Origin: Smittia aterrima
Lineage: Eukaryota; Arthropoda; Insecta; Diptera; Chironomidae
Reading direction: 5' to 3'
Length of the DNA stretch: 64,000 nt
NCBI GenBank assembly: GCA_033063855.1
Contig: CP093829.1
Location: forward strand, 15,221,537-15,285,536
Each line of letters starts with the position of its first letter. Position 1 is the first letter of the stretch. Below are positions 12,279 through 24,741 of this stretch, piece after piece. A model generated the notes under the pieces. It ran no database searches and was not told the origin of the DNA. It saw only the letters and a list, made by a program, of their open reading frames with translations. A program made the position numbers and the translations under genes.

Positions 12279-12600
12279 CACCCAGCTCCCCTTCTAGTAC
12301 CTCTCATACACCACAAAAACTTAAATAGCGATAAATCTGAATTGAGAAGAGCTAGCGAGCTGATCTTTGGTAAGCTGGCTTGTATCAACTATAGCAAGCT
12401 TGGTTGAGAAAATAGGGACCCCAGCCCCTCCCTTTCTAGTACTTCCCATACACCCCAAAAACTTAAATAGCGATAAATCTGAAATGAGATAAGCTAGCGA
12501 ACTGATCTTTTGTAAGCTGGCTTGCATAAGCTGGCTTTAAAAGCTTGGTAAAGAAAATGTGCACCCTAGCCCCTCCCCTTCCAGTACCTCCCATAAAAAT
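12279..12600. repeat. Tandem repeat, about 140-146 bp unit, 2.3 copies
   Basis: Units begin near 12281, 12421 and 12567 with CCAGCYCCYCYYTTCTAGTA-like sequence. They share ACTTAAATAGCGATAAATCT and a later GCTAGCGARCTGATCTTT. The third copy is cut short after CAGTACCTCCCATA. Overlapping minus-strand frames with similar translations are a by-product of the repeat and not evidence for a gene. Confidence 0.75.
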
Positions 12601-13189
12601 TTTTTTTGCTCTTTCTTCATTGAAATTATATTGTGTAATTCTATTCGGATAGAGTAATGGCTCGGAGTTTGACCGGCGTATAGGTCGCGTAGCGACCATC
12701 GCGGGTTGCGTGGTTGTGTCTTTGGCAGTAGGCCGGAGACTACCTCCGTGCTCTCTAGTTTACATATGCAAGTGAGGAAAAAAAAATTCCGCTGAGCGCC
12801 GCATAATTTTTGAACGAGTAGAAGCGGCTATCGTTACTTCATGCAGAAAATTTCTCGAACGGCTCGACTTTGGATTTTCAAATCTCGTTTCTACCATTGC
12901 CAGTAGTGATACCTTACGAATTTATCCAAATTATCTTTATCGCAAAACACAGTAAATTGTTTTGTCGTTCGTAACGAAATGAGCTGAAGGTAACGAAATT
13001 CGCACGCTCTCGAAGCTCATCGAAAAATTGATCGCCTCGTTTGAAGTCAAATCTGCTCATATTACTACAATCTGTTTTTAAAATCGTTCAGTTTCATTAG
13101 AATCACTTTTTTAAAGGATTTTATTTTATTTTTTCGTAAAAAAAACCTTATTGTGCCCTTTTTGTCTCTCTCTTCGTCTGTCGGATGTT

Positions 13190-13290
13190 CTGTCAGCTTA
13201 CAGACGGACAGACGGACGGACCAAAAGTTATGGCAAACCTATGGCAGAAAAAGTTTCGGACAGACAGACTGACAGACTGACTTGTGATAT
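13190..13290. repeat. Simple repeat of GACAGACGG / GACTGACA type
   Basis: Two short runs, ACAGACGGACAGACGGACGG near 13200 and GACAGACAGACTGACAGACT near 13260, flank a stretch holding AAAAGTTATGG. A partly similar block near 12160-12240 has CTGTAAACACCATAACTCTCG followed by AGCGCGTTCAAATTTGG. Such blocks look like members of a dispersed non-coding repeat. Confidence 0.6.
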
Positions 13291-14282
13291 TTATGGATAG
13301 TTGGGATATTTTCGGATAGTTGTTATGGAACGTATGTTTAATACCGAAAAACGAAAATCGAAAAGATCCTTCTACCTTTTAAATTGAGGTTCAAATTTTG
13401 TTTTTTATTAAAAGTTTTAATAATTAAATAAAGTTTTAATAATAAAAAATTTAAGATTAAATTTTAGTAAATTTATCAAAATGTTTGAAACATATTCTGG
13501 AATTAAATTCCTAGAAAAAAAATACCTTTTGGGTGTGTCGAACACATATATTCGATTAACGTCAGAATAAAACAAACATCTAATAACTTTTTAGGTTTTT
13601 TTTTCTTGAAAAAAAAATGTTTTTTGAAAACTTCAATATCATCAACAGTGTGAGCTTGATACATATATCAAAATGACGATTCGTTTATACAACTGTTTAG
13701 ACAGACTCAGCCTTAGTGATACTTTTCAGAGTGAAATTCATTTCCGAACAAAGCTTTGTAGACTTAAAATTATATCTATAGTAAAATAAACTTTTACCGA
13801 ACTTTGGGTTACAGACTTTCTCTTGCACTAAATTTTTATTTATTACCTATTACTTAAACAAACTTTAAATACTTTCAAGTTGAAAAGTATTTCCATTTAC
13901 ATATTATGAATTGAGCTTTCACTGAGCTTTTAAAAATAAGCTTCATAATTTTTCTATCAAGAAAAATATCAATATCGGCTTGATCTAATCTATATTCTGA
14001 ATATTTAAACTAACTCTATATTCAGAGATGTGATCTTGAAATAATTTATTCATCCCATACTCATTTGTCAAATTAATATTTATTTATAAACAGAATATTT
14101 GAACAGCTTCTATGAAATAAGAGAGTTTGAAATTCAAACTTTGAATTTGCAAGAAAGACTAAGAACACTATTCTTAGAATAGCAACTGTTTATCAGAATA
14201 TTCAATCAGTTTCGAAATGAAGAAATAATTTTAATAGGACTCTTTTGGCAATATTTAAATTTGCTCAAACATTTTGAAATTT

Positions 14283-15279
14283 TTAACAATAATATTTGAT
14301 ATTATCGACTTTATGTTGGAATTCATCATTAAAAGATCCTTCATAGTATAATGGATTATCGCAAATTTCGTTACCGACAAGCGTTTGGACACGTTGAGCG
14401 AATTGGTTGAATGACGAAACTATAGCATCGGTAAATATAGCGGATGAAGGATAATCTTGGACCTATTAGCGATGAGCAATGTTTAAAAAAAATGTATAAA
14501 AATCAAAAGAAATGTAAACTTACAATTTGTTTAGCACACGTTTCTTTGCTCAGTGTTGTTGTCTTTAAGTTACACTTCCTGATCCTATCGCGGAAAATCT
14601 TCAAATCAACCACAACACCGTCGACGATAGGTGTGACATCAGCACGAATTTTTGGAAAGTAAGAAGAGATTAATTTTTTTCCCTTTGCAATCAGTGTGTC
14701 GACGAAAGTCTCAAAGAGAGAAGCAAGTTTCTTTAACATGTTTTTGCCACAATCTTCGCTGATGAGGTTATTAGGATACATATTCAACGAAACATGTTCC
14801 ACAACATTTTCCAGCTGCCATTGAGATATGTCAATAAAATGAGCCTCTGGGTAATGATACGTTGGGCCGTTATATGCAAATGATCCCAGAACTTGCGAAA
14901 CATCAAAATTATTAAAAGTTTGATCCAAATTAAAAATGAACTTCGTTAGGTCATTAGGAACATTGAGGATTGATTTTTGAAGCGTTTTGATAGCAGCGGA
15001 AATATCTTCTTGGACAGAAGTGTAGGACGAGAACGTTTTAATGGCCTGAGTTGCAAGATCTTCAGAAGCATCGTAGAAGTTGGTGTCGATTTCAAATGCC
15101 CATTCGTAAAACTTTTTAAGAACGTCTTCGCGAACCTTGGTTACTTCTTGAGTCATTCGATACTGACATGATGCGAGCTAAGGAAAGAAAGAAATTTAAG
15201 TTCAGCAATGATACTTTCATCAAAGTTGTCTTACTGATATCAACGTCAAGCACAAAAATCCGATTAAAGAAGTCTTCAT
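14283..15279 (-). CDS. Secreted six-cysteine protein, copy 2 (family not recognised)
   Basis: Three exons on the minus strand: 15279-15235, 15177-14524 and 14462-14283. The GT-AG introns are 57 and 61 bp, all phase 0, giving 292 residues. Exon 1 is identical in DNA to exon 1 of the copy at 7578-8634 and encodes only the signal peptide. The mature part begins LASCQYR and is much diverged, but it keeps the six cysteines (ASC, EDC, RKC, ETC, EIC and the final residue) and the KTTT stretch between the third and fourth. Segments such as ITNFY-like helices align only loosely. No enzyme motif is visible. Secretion is well supported; the role is unknown. Confidence 0.8.
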
Positions 15280-15301
15280 CCTGTTAGTAAGTTTGAGATG
15301 A

Positions 15302-15337
15302 ACTGATCAAAAAGTGTGAAATTCTGAGACTTTTATA
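15302..15337 (-). promoter_or_regulatory. TATA box and initiator of secreted-protein copy 2
   Basis: TATAAAA at 15337-15331 and TCAGT at 15306-15302 on the minus strand repeat the layout upstream of copy 1, including the flanking TTTTTGATCAGTT. The predicted 5' UTR is again about 25 nt. Confidence 0.7.
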
Positions 15338-15339
15338 AT

Positions 15340-18300
15340 GCGATCAGCTTATCTGTAGCAGTAGACAAGTGTTTCAAGCTCACAATACTTATGAACTTGA
15401 ATAAGAAAGATTCATCTTGTGATATCTTAAAAAAAGAAAAATCGTGAATTGAGCTTTTAATGAGCTTTGAGAATGAGTTTTTACTAGCATAAACGAAAAA
15501 ATATATAAAGACCATGGTTTGGTACGACATTCAATAATTTCATTGATAAACAAACGACTGAGTTAAAAGATGTTGAACCTGCGCTCTTAAATCTTGTAAA
15601 CCAAATACCAGTTGTAATGCAAATCGAGAGAACAGTCACTTTTAATCAGCGCTCAATTTATTTTTCTTGAGTTCACGAGAATACCGCTCTTTGCTATTTG
15701 CTCTCAGATGTCACCGTCCGCTTTTATATTCTTAAAATCCGTTTGAATATTGTTTCGCTGCCAAAGCAATCGCTCGATAGCAAGAAGAAAGAAAAAAAAA
15801 TACGTCGACGAAACAAGAGTTTGTGAATTTAGTTTATTTTCAGAGTTCTTCAGTTTTGTTTCAAATTCGCTAGCGATCGATCGTGCAAAGCATTTGCTCT
15901 CGAATAAAATAAAAGTTTCTAGTTAAGTCGATAGAAATAATTTGTTGAGTGTTCTTAACGAGTTGTGCAAAGTGATAAAGTAAGAGGACGCCGATTTCAT
16001 TTTACTAATTTTAGAATCAATCCGAAAGTGTCAACAAACAAAATTCGAGAAATAAAATCATTTCTTTTTCTCCAAAGTCCAAAAAATGATATCGAAAGTG
16101 AATTTCAACTATTTAAAGTGCACAAACCTTTTTACATGTGTTGCGTGTCACTTAGCGGAAAAAATCTTAATTTCGTTGCGGCATTTGACGGGCGGAGAAA
16201 ATTTATTGTTTCCAACAGGAAAATTAGTTAAACATTTATTTGTCTTGAAGGGAATTTCGGGAAGAATCGTTAAACGTGCAGTGAGAAGATTTAAATTTGT
16301 GTTGACCAAGAACGTCGTTAATTTAAGAATTCTTTCACTTCAACCACGACAAAAATATTTTCAATTTACTTTTTAATTATCAGGCAACGACTCCCGAGAT
16401 ATAAAATGCAAATTTAGACAACTTGTGTCACTTTACGAGTGTTTACGAGGAGATTGTAAATTTGGAAGTCCGCGCCCGTCCCGAAAGAAACAGAGTTCTG
16501 CCATATCTTATCGGTTGTGACGACAAAAATGATAAGTTTGATTGCTTAAGGTAGTCGATGTCATTAAAAATAAAGCAAAAGAGTTGAGGCGGTTTCAAAT
16601 ATGTTTGGATTGATGAAATTGAAAGTAAATCGATTACACAATTGATCAAAGATTACACAGTCAATGCCACTGATAACAGTCGAGATTTCTAAGGAATTTC
16701 ATTGTAATTGTTGCTAGCAGATTGACTAGATTTCAAAGCTTTTAATCAACCGCCAAATCAAGAAATTCCTCAAATTATTGTCTTTTTATCAAAAAATCCA
16801 AAGAAAAAAACGGAGAAAAAAAATAAAATGATGACGCAGTTGAGTCGAGTGAAGTCAGAAGGAGTTGTGTCATGCCCAAAATAAAATAGACGAAAAGTGC
16901 TCATCGCGAATAAAACAAAAACAACGACAGCTAAAGATTCTCAATTATGTAAATTTTGACATTTGGCAACGAGCGCTATCGGGTCGAACATGAGAACATA
17001 GCGGACAATGATTTCCTGATAACGTGTCTAGCATAACACCATTAACAATATAATAAAGATTCTTGTCTCTCCGAGGGAGATTATGAGATAAAGACGACCA
17101 ATGTCCGATCAATCGACCCAAAAACAAAATTAATGTTGATTGTCAAAATTTGAAAAACGAGTTTCATCGATTCGACGATTAACCCTTCTTCTGGGTCTCT
17201 CCATTAGTAATTAACATACCGCTGGTCAATCAGTGATTTTATCGTTTAATTGATGTCATTCAAACCCTGAGAGATCGATCCTTGCCAATGCTTCTGAAGA
17301 TATCACGGTCTCATAATTGACTCGATTCAAATCAATTTATCAAAATTAATTTTTGCCGATGAAGACAAATCATTTTGCCCGGTGCGGGCAAATGTTAAAT
17401 TATCTAACAACGAGACTTAAATCACGACCTTGCTCACGTTTCGAGTACGTAAAGAGATGATAACTTGAACTTGAAAATCACTTCGCTTATCTCTCGTGCA
17501 CCATAAATTTTTTTAGTTACTCATTGTTGAGTGAAGCGACCAATAAATCACAAGAAAAAAAATCCACTTCATTACAACGATGATTGTTTCTTTTTGCGCT
17601 CGAGCGGGTTCAATGGACACAATTCAAGTTCGGCTTTCTGAAGTGGTCATTACTGTTGTCGTTCGAGCAGAAAGCGAAACTTCATTCAGTCGATCACCAA
17701 CGGGTTCCAAGATCGTTTCGCAAACAGGATTCGCTATTCGCGAATTTATGATCATTGCAGATCGTTGGACGAATAAGAAACAAAAGACCTCTGATGGAAT
17801 TAACAGTTCTCTCTCATTCGATAGGGCAAATAAAACAAAATTAACTTTTTTTCGGCGAGCGGAAACTTTTATTAAACATAAAATTTTAATATAAAGTCGT
17901 CACCGCAATGGAATTTCGATTGCGCAATTGCTGCCACTCGTTTCCTTCTTAACGATCACTCGATTAATTTGTCACTTGCTTCAAGTTTGTTTACATAAAC
18001 TTGCTCAATCAACATAAACATTGATATGCCAAAGCCAAAACAGTTCATCAAAAAACTTAAGTCGGGATCGCATTTCAAATTCTGAATTTTAACTCGCAGC
18101 ACGTTTCGGTTTCGCGAGAAATAAAAGTTTCACAATTGTATTTTATTGAAATTAATGACGATCTTGGCCACTCGGTCACCAAAGAGCCGGAGCTTGAGAA
18201 AGGAAGAGAATCGTTAAATCAACAAACGAAGGAGCGATAATTAAAACGACTCGCTATTCAATTGATTGATCTTTTCACAATTGGAATTTGCTGTTTTTAG

Positions 18301-21300
18301 AATAAAAAGCACCGCGAACTAACCCAATTCGCTTGATACTTTGTTACGCAAAGTGTAAAGCGAGCATTAAATTTTTTGTTGCTAACAAGCAACCGCAGCG
18401 AAAATATTTCCAGCCACGCAATAATTCCTACGAATTTGAAGCAAGAGAATGAAGCTCAACTGTCATCCACATGTCCAACAGAGAAAGCGATTGTAGTATA
18501 AACAAAAAGCGGCGTCAGATCAGCGTCTTGAACACTCCTTGCGACATAGAATGAAACGAGATTTTATTTTTTGGCATCACATCGTGTATCAGAGGCTGAC
18601 AGAGCAAGCTTGGGTGTCACTGCCATTAGCATAATGCAAATCGAATGATAAAGCGAAGGAGAAACTGGAAATCAAGTTCTCTTCCACCTGCGACCGCTAA
18701 TCAAGAACCACGGAAAGCTTCGAACGTAAATGCAAATTTCAGCCAATTTCGAATGCGTTGACACCGTCGTTTGTCTTAAGCTTCTGAAGATTGTAATTGA
18801 TACAAACGGACAAATGATTATTCACATCAAGAACAAGCAAAAATGTCACGACTGTCAATCGAGAGCTAATAAAAATTAATGTATACGACATGGACCCCCG
18901 CGAGAAGATTTTTTATGCGAAATGAGAACGCGAGTGCTCAGTCGAAACAACTTATTAGGATTTTTCTAAGAAGGAAAGTTTGCCTTTCAGTTGAATTTTA
19001 AAAACCAACAAAAACTTTCGTACTCGAACAGCTCTATTCACTTAATTAGTCTCATTTCGCATGAACCAATTCCTGTTTAAAAACGGTGACAAACGAAAAG
19101 TTTAAATTGCACTTCAGAACTTGACCCAAGCCAATTGAACTCAACAACTAAGGAGAAATTTTGTTTACATTGCTGATTAGATTTCCAAGCGGCTGTTAAA
19201 TTGGCTTGTGTTGATTTAAGAGTTAATTGCCTTGAAATTTATGGCACTCGATTTTATTGAAAGTTTCTTCATTGTCGCTATTCCGATTTATGACTGAAAT
19301 TCGATTTAGAATCTACTAAGAGTTTGCGTGCAGCTACAAATATTTCTTCTCTTGGCATTTCGACAACGCAAAAAAACATTTCTCGCGAAAACACCCAAAA
19401 ATATTTTACTCTTAGGTCTCCATATGCTTCTGGAATAAGCTGGTGATGTCATCGTCTAATCAACTCTTTCGCAAAAAAAAAAGACAAAGCAGAAAAACAG
19501 AAAACAGTCTCAAATTAGCTTTTGTATCTCAAGTCGGCTCAGATATGTTTCGATTGACTTTATCAATTGACCTTTTTTAGTTGCCCGAAAAAAATAAAAT
19601 AAACAAAACGCTGCGGCGCTTTATTCGGTGATCTTGTTTTCTATTTGGCTAATGCAGTGGTTGCGAACATTCTTGGAAGCATCACAAATGAGAGATTAAA
19701 TCAGACGTTAGATTTCTGCAAACGTTTAACGAGCAACCCTGAACTTGTGAATGGTATTTTGTTGAATTTTGCAATGAAAACTTCTGCCAAAATGCTCGAA
19801 AAGATGAGATTGAAGTCAAACTACGCAAAATATTTCAGATTCCTAACAAAAACATTCAAATTTCTCAAAGCTGTGAGAGCTGAAACGTGAGTGATTTTGA
19901 GCGTTTGATTTATGGTTCAAATTTTCCTAGAAGAGAGGATTACGATCGTTCCAAGGAATTTCGTTCCTGATACTTGCTTGACACCTAAACCTTGCTACTC
20001 AAGCTTGCAATGATCTCATTCTGAGTACATTGCATTAAATTAGCGAATGGAATTACATTGTTTTCGTGATTCAAAAACAACAGAGATAACATTTCGTGTA
20101 GTAATTACTTGTCGAATCGAAGAAAAACATTTGACGAGTGATTCACTTTCAGAGAACAACGTCAACTTCGTGGAATGTGCCATTTAAGAAGCAAAACGAT
20201 AAAGCTCTACATGTGAAAATAATCAATTTAAGTGCATCAGACTTCTGTGAAGCGTGCGCAAGCCACAAAATCATTAATTGAAACGGCTTTAATCAAATTC
20301 ATTTCGAGCAGAAATTGGTGTGACAGAAACTTTTTTCCCAAGGAAATAAAATCTCGATTTAATGTAACAAAATATGGCAACGGCGAATGATTTAGTGGCG
20401 TGAACGAGTGACAATAAAACGCCTAAGCACTTAAACATTTAATGATTTATTCACACGTGATCACGATTCATAAATTTCTTCAGATTCGCTCGAAGATTAT
20501 TTAATTAATTATGAGTCTAATCTCATGCGAACGCGGTTGAAAACGATCCCCTAATAAGCTTTCGAGCAAAGGCAAAATAAAAAATGATCTCATCGTTATC
20601 ACCGAGAGCTGAGAGTGAACAAACACAGATGTTCCAATCGAGTCGAGGTTCCCAGAGTAAGGGAACACGATCGATGTTGTAAAGCTATACGCGAAGGTTA
20701 TGAATTTCCCTGTGGTCCCGAACTCCAATCACTCATCGACCTAGCTCGCAAAACATTTCATTAATATTTGTTTTTCGCTATTAAACCGCAAGAACAGCGA
20801 GAAGCTTCATTGGGCCATAAATCAATTTGATTCATTCCGAGACATTTTCACAGCTCGACATCGATCGAACGTCTCTCACTTGCTTTCTTTGTTCATTCAT
20901 CGTCGTTAGTCATAAGAGATATTTCGAAAATCTGGCGCAAGACATGAACTTGAATACTGATTATTTAAATCCACTCGTGGGTAATTGACATCGCGAATAG
21001 TTCAAGCTCTGAACTTGATTTCTCCACATAACATTCCATCGAGACGACGACTTTCAATTGAGTTTTATGTTATTTCTATTGATAAGAGCCGCCGAATTGG
21101 ACTGACGGCGTCGATGAGATTGCAAAATAACTTGCGGGTACGCGCTACTTGAAACGTCAACGTCGATATCAATTACTCCGATACTCTCGGACGTAATTCT
21201 TGAACTTGAATCTTCCCTGACCACCGTTAAACACACATGGCAACGATCTTATCGGCTCACGCATTACTGACAGAAAACCAATGTAAAATAATTGAGGAAA

Positions 21301-24300
21301 GATTTTTCTGATCAATGGACGTTTTCGTGTAAATAAACAATCTAACAAATTCTATTTCAAGCGTCGCGACTTTGGCGAGGGATTGGTAAACATCAAGCAG
21401 AGGCTTCTCGATTCCCAGCTGAAATGTTTTCTTCTCGATTCGCTAATTATTGGCAATTTGCGTTCAATGTTTATTTTTCTTCAACTTAGTTCGATAAATA
21501 GATAATTAAACGGGAAACTTTCCCCTCAAGCTAAAATAGATTTGTTGCTACTGATAGAACGAACATGAAGCGGAACAAAGAGAGAGCATCTGGAATGGAG
21601 AGAGTTGTGCGAAGTTCGACGAATTTAAGCTGCCCACGAATAATGCGAAAACAATGTGCGCGATCGATCGTCAAGATCAAAGTTTATCAAACTCACAACG
21701 GAAACGATAACTTTTTTAACAACGTAGCTCAGCAGTTTTTAGAACTATCGAACGAAGACAAAACGACTCAAACGTGACGATGAACGATAAAAAAAAGTCG
21801 CGAGTTAAGATGTTCAGCTGAAATCATCGCGAGCTTCTAAAAACTGATTTGCTGGAGACCGTGAAACGATTAATTGATCTTAATTGCTGCTGGTGATCTG
21901 TGAAAGCTTTTAATTGAGATAAATGAGGAGTCGTTGAAGATGAAATTTCGCACGCGTCGTTGAAATATGCTTTCCGCTTATAAACAGAAAATCCGCTCGT
22001 TTCGATAAATTTCCGAGTTAAGTGCACTTGAAAACGAATCTAATTGAATGTTTTCCAAGAGCTCTAATCTACGCTTTCCACAATCGAGGGCGAGCATGGC
22101 GCCGTTTAATTCCACACAAAGCGTCATTGAAAGAAATTATGTTGATTATCTCTCTCCCTCCTTCTCGACTGATCATCACTCGCCGATTGCATTTTCACTT
22201 CGCAACGACCTCGAAACAAGATCGCGGACATCGCTTGATATGAGATCATCGCTTAGCGATCTTATTCGCAAATTCCTGCAGGCGCAAATTGCAACTTCAC
22301 GTTGCTTTGTTGAATCGGCAGTTGCGTCGTCGTTTAGCTGGAATTCTTTCGTTGTTTATCTTTCTTGCCTGCCTCGATCTTCTTCGCTTATTTAAATTTA
22401 GATAAGATTTCAAGGTAAAACGTGATGATGCGCAGCGGTAGCAACGAAAGAGAGTTTGGTCTACATCTGGTGACGGTTACATTTATTTAAATTGAACAAT
22501 TCAACTATTTCACTCTCCGTCTCACTCACGTACGTTGAATCCGAATTGTTTGAATTCCAACTACTCGAACATATGTCTAAGCGAGAAAAACTATTTTTAA
22601 ACTTCGCGATGATGATGCAGGCTCAAGCAATCGACGAAGCCTATGTGTCCGTTCTAAAAATGTGAAAGAATGAAGATTCCACTTGTTGAGTCTCGACGCG
22701 CAGAAAAAAGTCCGCAAAGAATTTTATCAAAGATCGATTGAGGTCTTAATTCCTTTCAATTAATTATTCAAATAACGTTGAAAGTCAAGAGTCTGCTGTC
22801 ATTATAAGCCCGCGATCGCTTGGAATTTATTTTTGGTCTCGACTTCGTCAGAAAACTTTTTTAATTGTTCTCGATTTCGACACAAGTCGTTGTGTTTCAC
22901 TCTTGCATTCACAAGCTTGTTTGCATCATCAATCAATCATCACCTGAGAGTGAAAAGATTTGTTTTTTTTTGTCTGCCACCGCTAAACGAATGTGAAGTA
23001 ATCCAAGTGCAAAACGATACCCGTTGCCAAATGAATTTACTTTAATTCTACTTTGTTGAGTCGCTTCAGTTGAAAGGTTTTTGATTGAAAGAAGTTCCAA
23101 TGGATCATTTAGCTGCTTGTTAGCTGTTTTTACTACGTCGTCTTGGCAGTGATCTTGAGAAATAGCCGAAAACAAATCATTCCGATTTCCTCTATCGGAG
23201 CAAAGCCGATTATTTTCCGCGATCACCTAACTAAAAAAAAAATTCTAAAGAACGGATTTTCACAAACGCGCGCGAATTTGATTAAAATTCAAAATTTATC
23301 AAAAAGAGACCCAGCAATATTAATTAGTAGAGTTGATGATCAAGCTCGCGAGAACCTAAAAACTCGATTTCCATAACTTTAATCAGTCGTAGTCACTCGC
23401 CGAATAGTCAAATCAGCAACTGTTTTTATAAAAAAAAACAACTCAGGTTCATTGATTCAAACGATGGGATTAAATTGACTGCGAGAGGCTCATCGAGACG
23501 ACTTTTTTCACGGTGGATGAGGCAAAACGAGAATTTAGTCATTCGCGCGAGGAAAATTACGTCAACACTTCATTGCGGCTTTTAAAGATGCTCACTTTGC
23601 GGGTTATTTTGACTACTGACACAATAACTGAATTGACTCACAGGCAATTACTTCATTCTCCTTCTTCCCTCATAGAAAACAATTCGCAGATGTTTTCGCA
23701 ATTTTCTGCTGTGCACTCTCATAAACTTATTTGAAGGTTGACTTAAAGTATTGCATGTCTCTCGGAACAAATTGTAATCCTTGTCGATAAGCCGCGGCAC
23801 AATGAAAGTGCATTATTGGATTATTCAAGTGCATTCATAAAGTTATTTATTTAAGCAATTAGTCAGTGATCTCGAAGGTGCAACTAAGAGCTTACATCGT
23901 GTTGAGAAAATCGTGTTTGAGATAAAGAGCTCGCGAATGTTGTTCGTCGAGACAAATTGGTTCGTGTTGAATTAATTTTCTCTCAGGTGTAGCACGGTGA
24001 TGAGGCGAGCTAATCAAATAAAAGTTTGCGTAAATTAGTGGTTTGATGATCATGGCGCGCGAACGACGCGGCGCACGAGACCTTAATTTATAGCTTTGAT
24101 AACCCGAAGCGCGATCTAATAGACAGCAATTTTCATTCGGTCGGCCACAGTTAACTCACAATTATAAGGAATACATGCCTAAGGCGCTCACTTGATTTAT
24201 TGAATTAGAGACGCTTTGCATGTTTATCAAAAAAATTCTAAAAATGAAGTTTGACTTTGCTCAACTATTTATTCGCCAAATATTTGAAATTGCGTGGACT

Positions 24301-24690
24301 TCAATCAATGGCTGCCGTTTCAGTCCAGTAATTTTTGTTTTGTTGATACAAGCTTCGACTACGCAAACCAATAAACTGCGCGAGGTGCCGCATTGTGTTT
24401 GCATTTTGAATGCGAATCACCTTTGATCGATATTTTGTTTGCTTTCGCTCAAGAGAATAAGCTTGGTGGGCGATCGACCCAAGACGAAAAAAGTTTTTGA
24501 CGCGAAAATTAATGCAATATCATTGTTATTGAGTGCAAAACTTTAAGAGAGTTGACGAAGGATGACTAGCAAATTGTCCGAGATACTACAATGTTAATAA
24601 ATGATTGCGAATGCACAATTAGCTCAAATGCGGACGGTTTGATGTTTCTATTTGAATTTTATTAGAATTGAGACGTTGAATTAGCACTTT
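15340..24690. other. Gene desert
   Basis: Apart from one possible orphan exon at 19658-19887 I find no supported gene in about 9.3 kb. Frames of 60-115 codons occur on both strands, but they lack splice signals or recognisable protein sequence. The stretch may hold distal regulatory DNA or the UTR of the gene starting at 24742, whose first visible coding exon is preceded by an intron-like acceptor (TTTTTATTTCAG, ending 24737). I cannot place the matching upstream exon. Confidence 0.4.
19658..19887 (+). CDS. Possible orphan internal exon, unrecognised
   Basis: An open stretch is bounded by an acceptor-like sequence (TTCTATTTGGCTAATGCAG) and a strong donor (AC|GTGAGTG). It reads VVANILGSITNERL, continues with SNPELVNGILLNF, and ends in a Lys/Phe-rich helix. 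Codons are ordinary, and splice-like edges at both ends are unusual in this desert. No partner exon was found on either side and I recognise no family, so a chance frame is quite possible. Confidence 0.25.
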
Positions 24691-24741
24691 TTGTGTCATT
24701 CAAGCCATAATTTAAATTTAAAACGTTTTTATTTCAGTCTC

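Noticed and set aside
12060..12699. Several overlapping minus-strand frames with similar translations
   Set aside because: They arise from the 140-bp tandem repeat and do not represent separate genes.
12640..12770. GC-richer stretch with short palindromes considered as a tRNA or structured RNA
   Set aside because: I could not fold it into a cloverleaf or find tRNA A and B box sequences; it borders the tandem repeat and is more likely repeat DNA.
16086..16376. Plus-strand frame of 96 codons with Lys/Arg/Phe-rich product
   Set aside because: No family resemblance, overlaps another frame, no promoter or splice context.
17580..17894. 104-codon plus-strand frame
   Set aside because: The product looks random and no flanking gene structure was found.
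22048..22395. 115-codon plus-strand frame
   Set aside because: Overlaps a second frame of similar length in another register; composition reflects local sequence and no homology was recognised.
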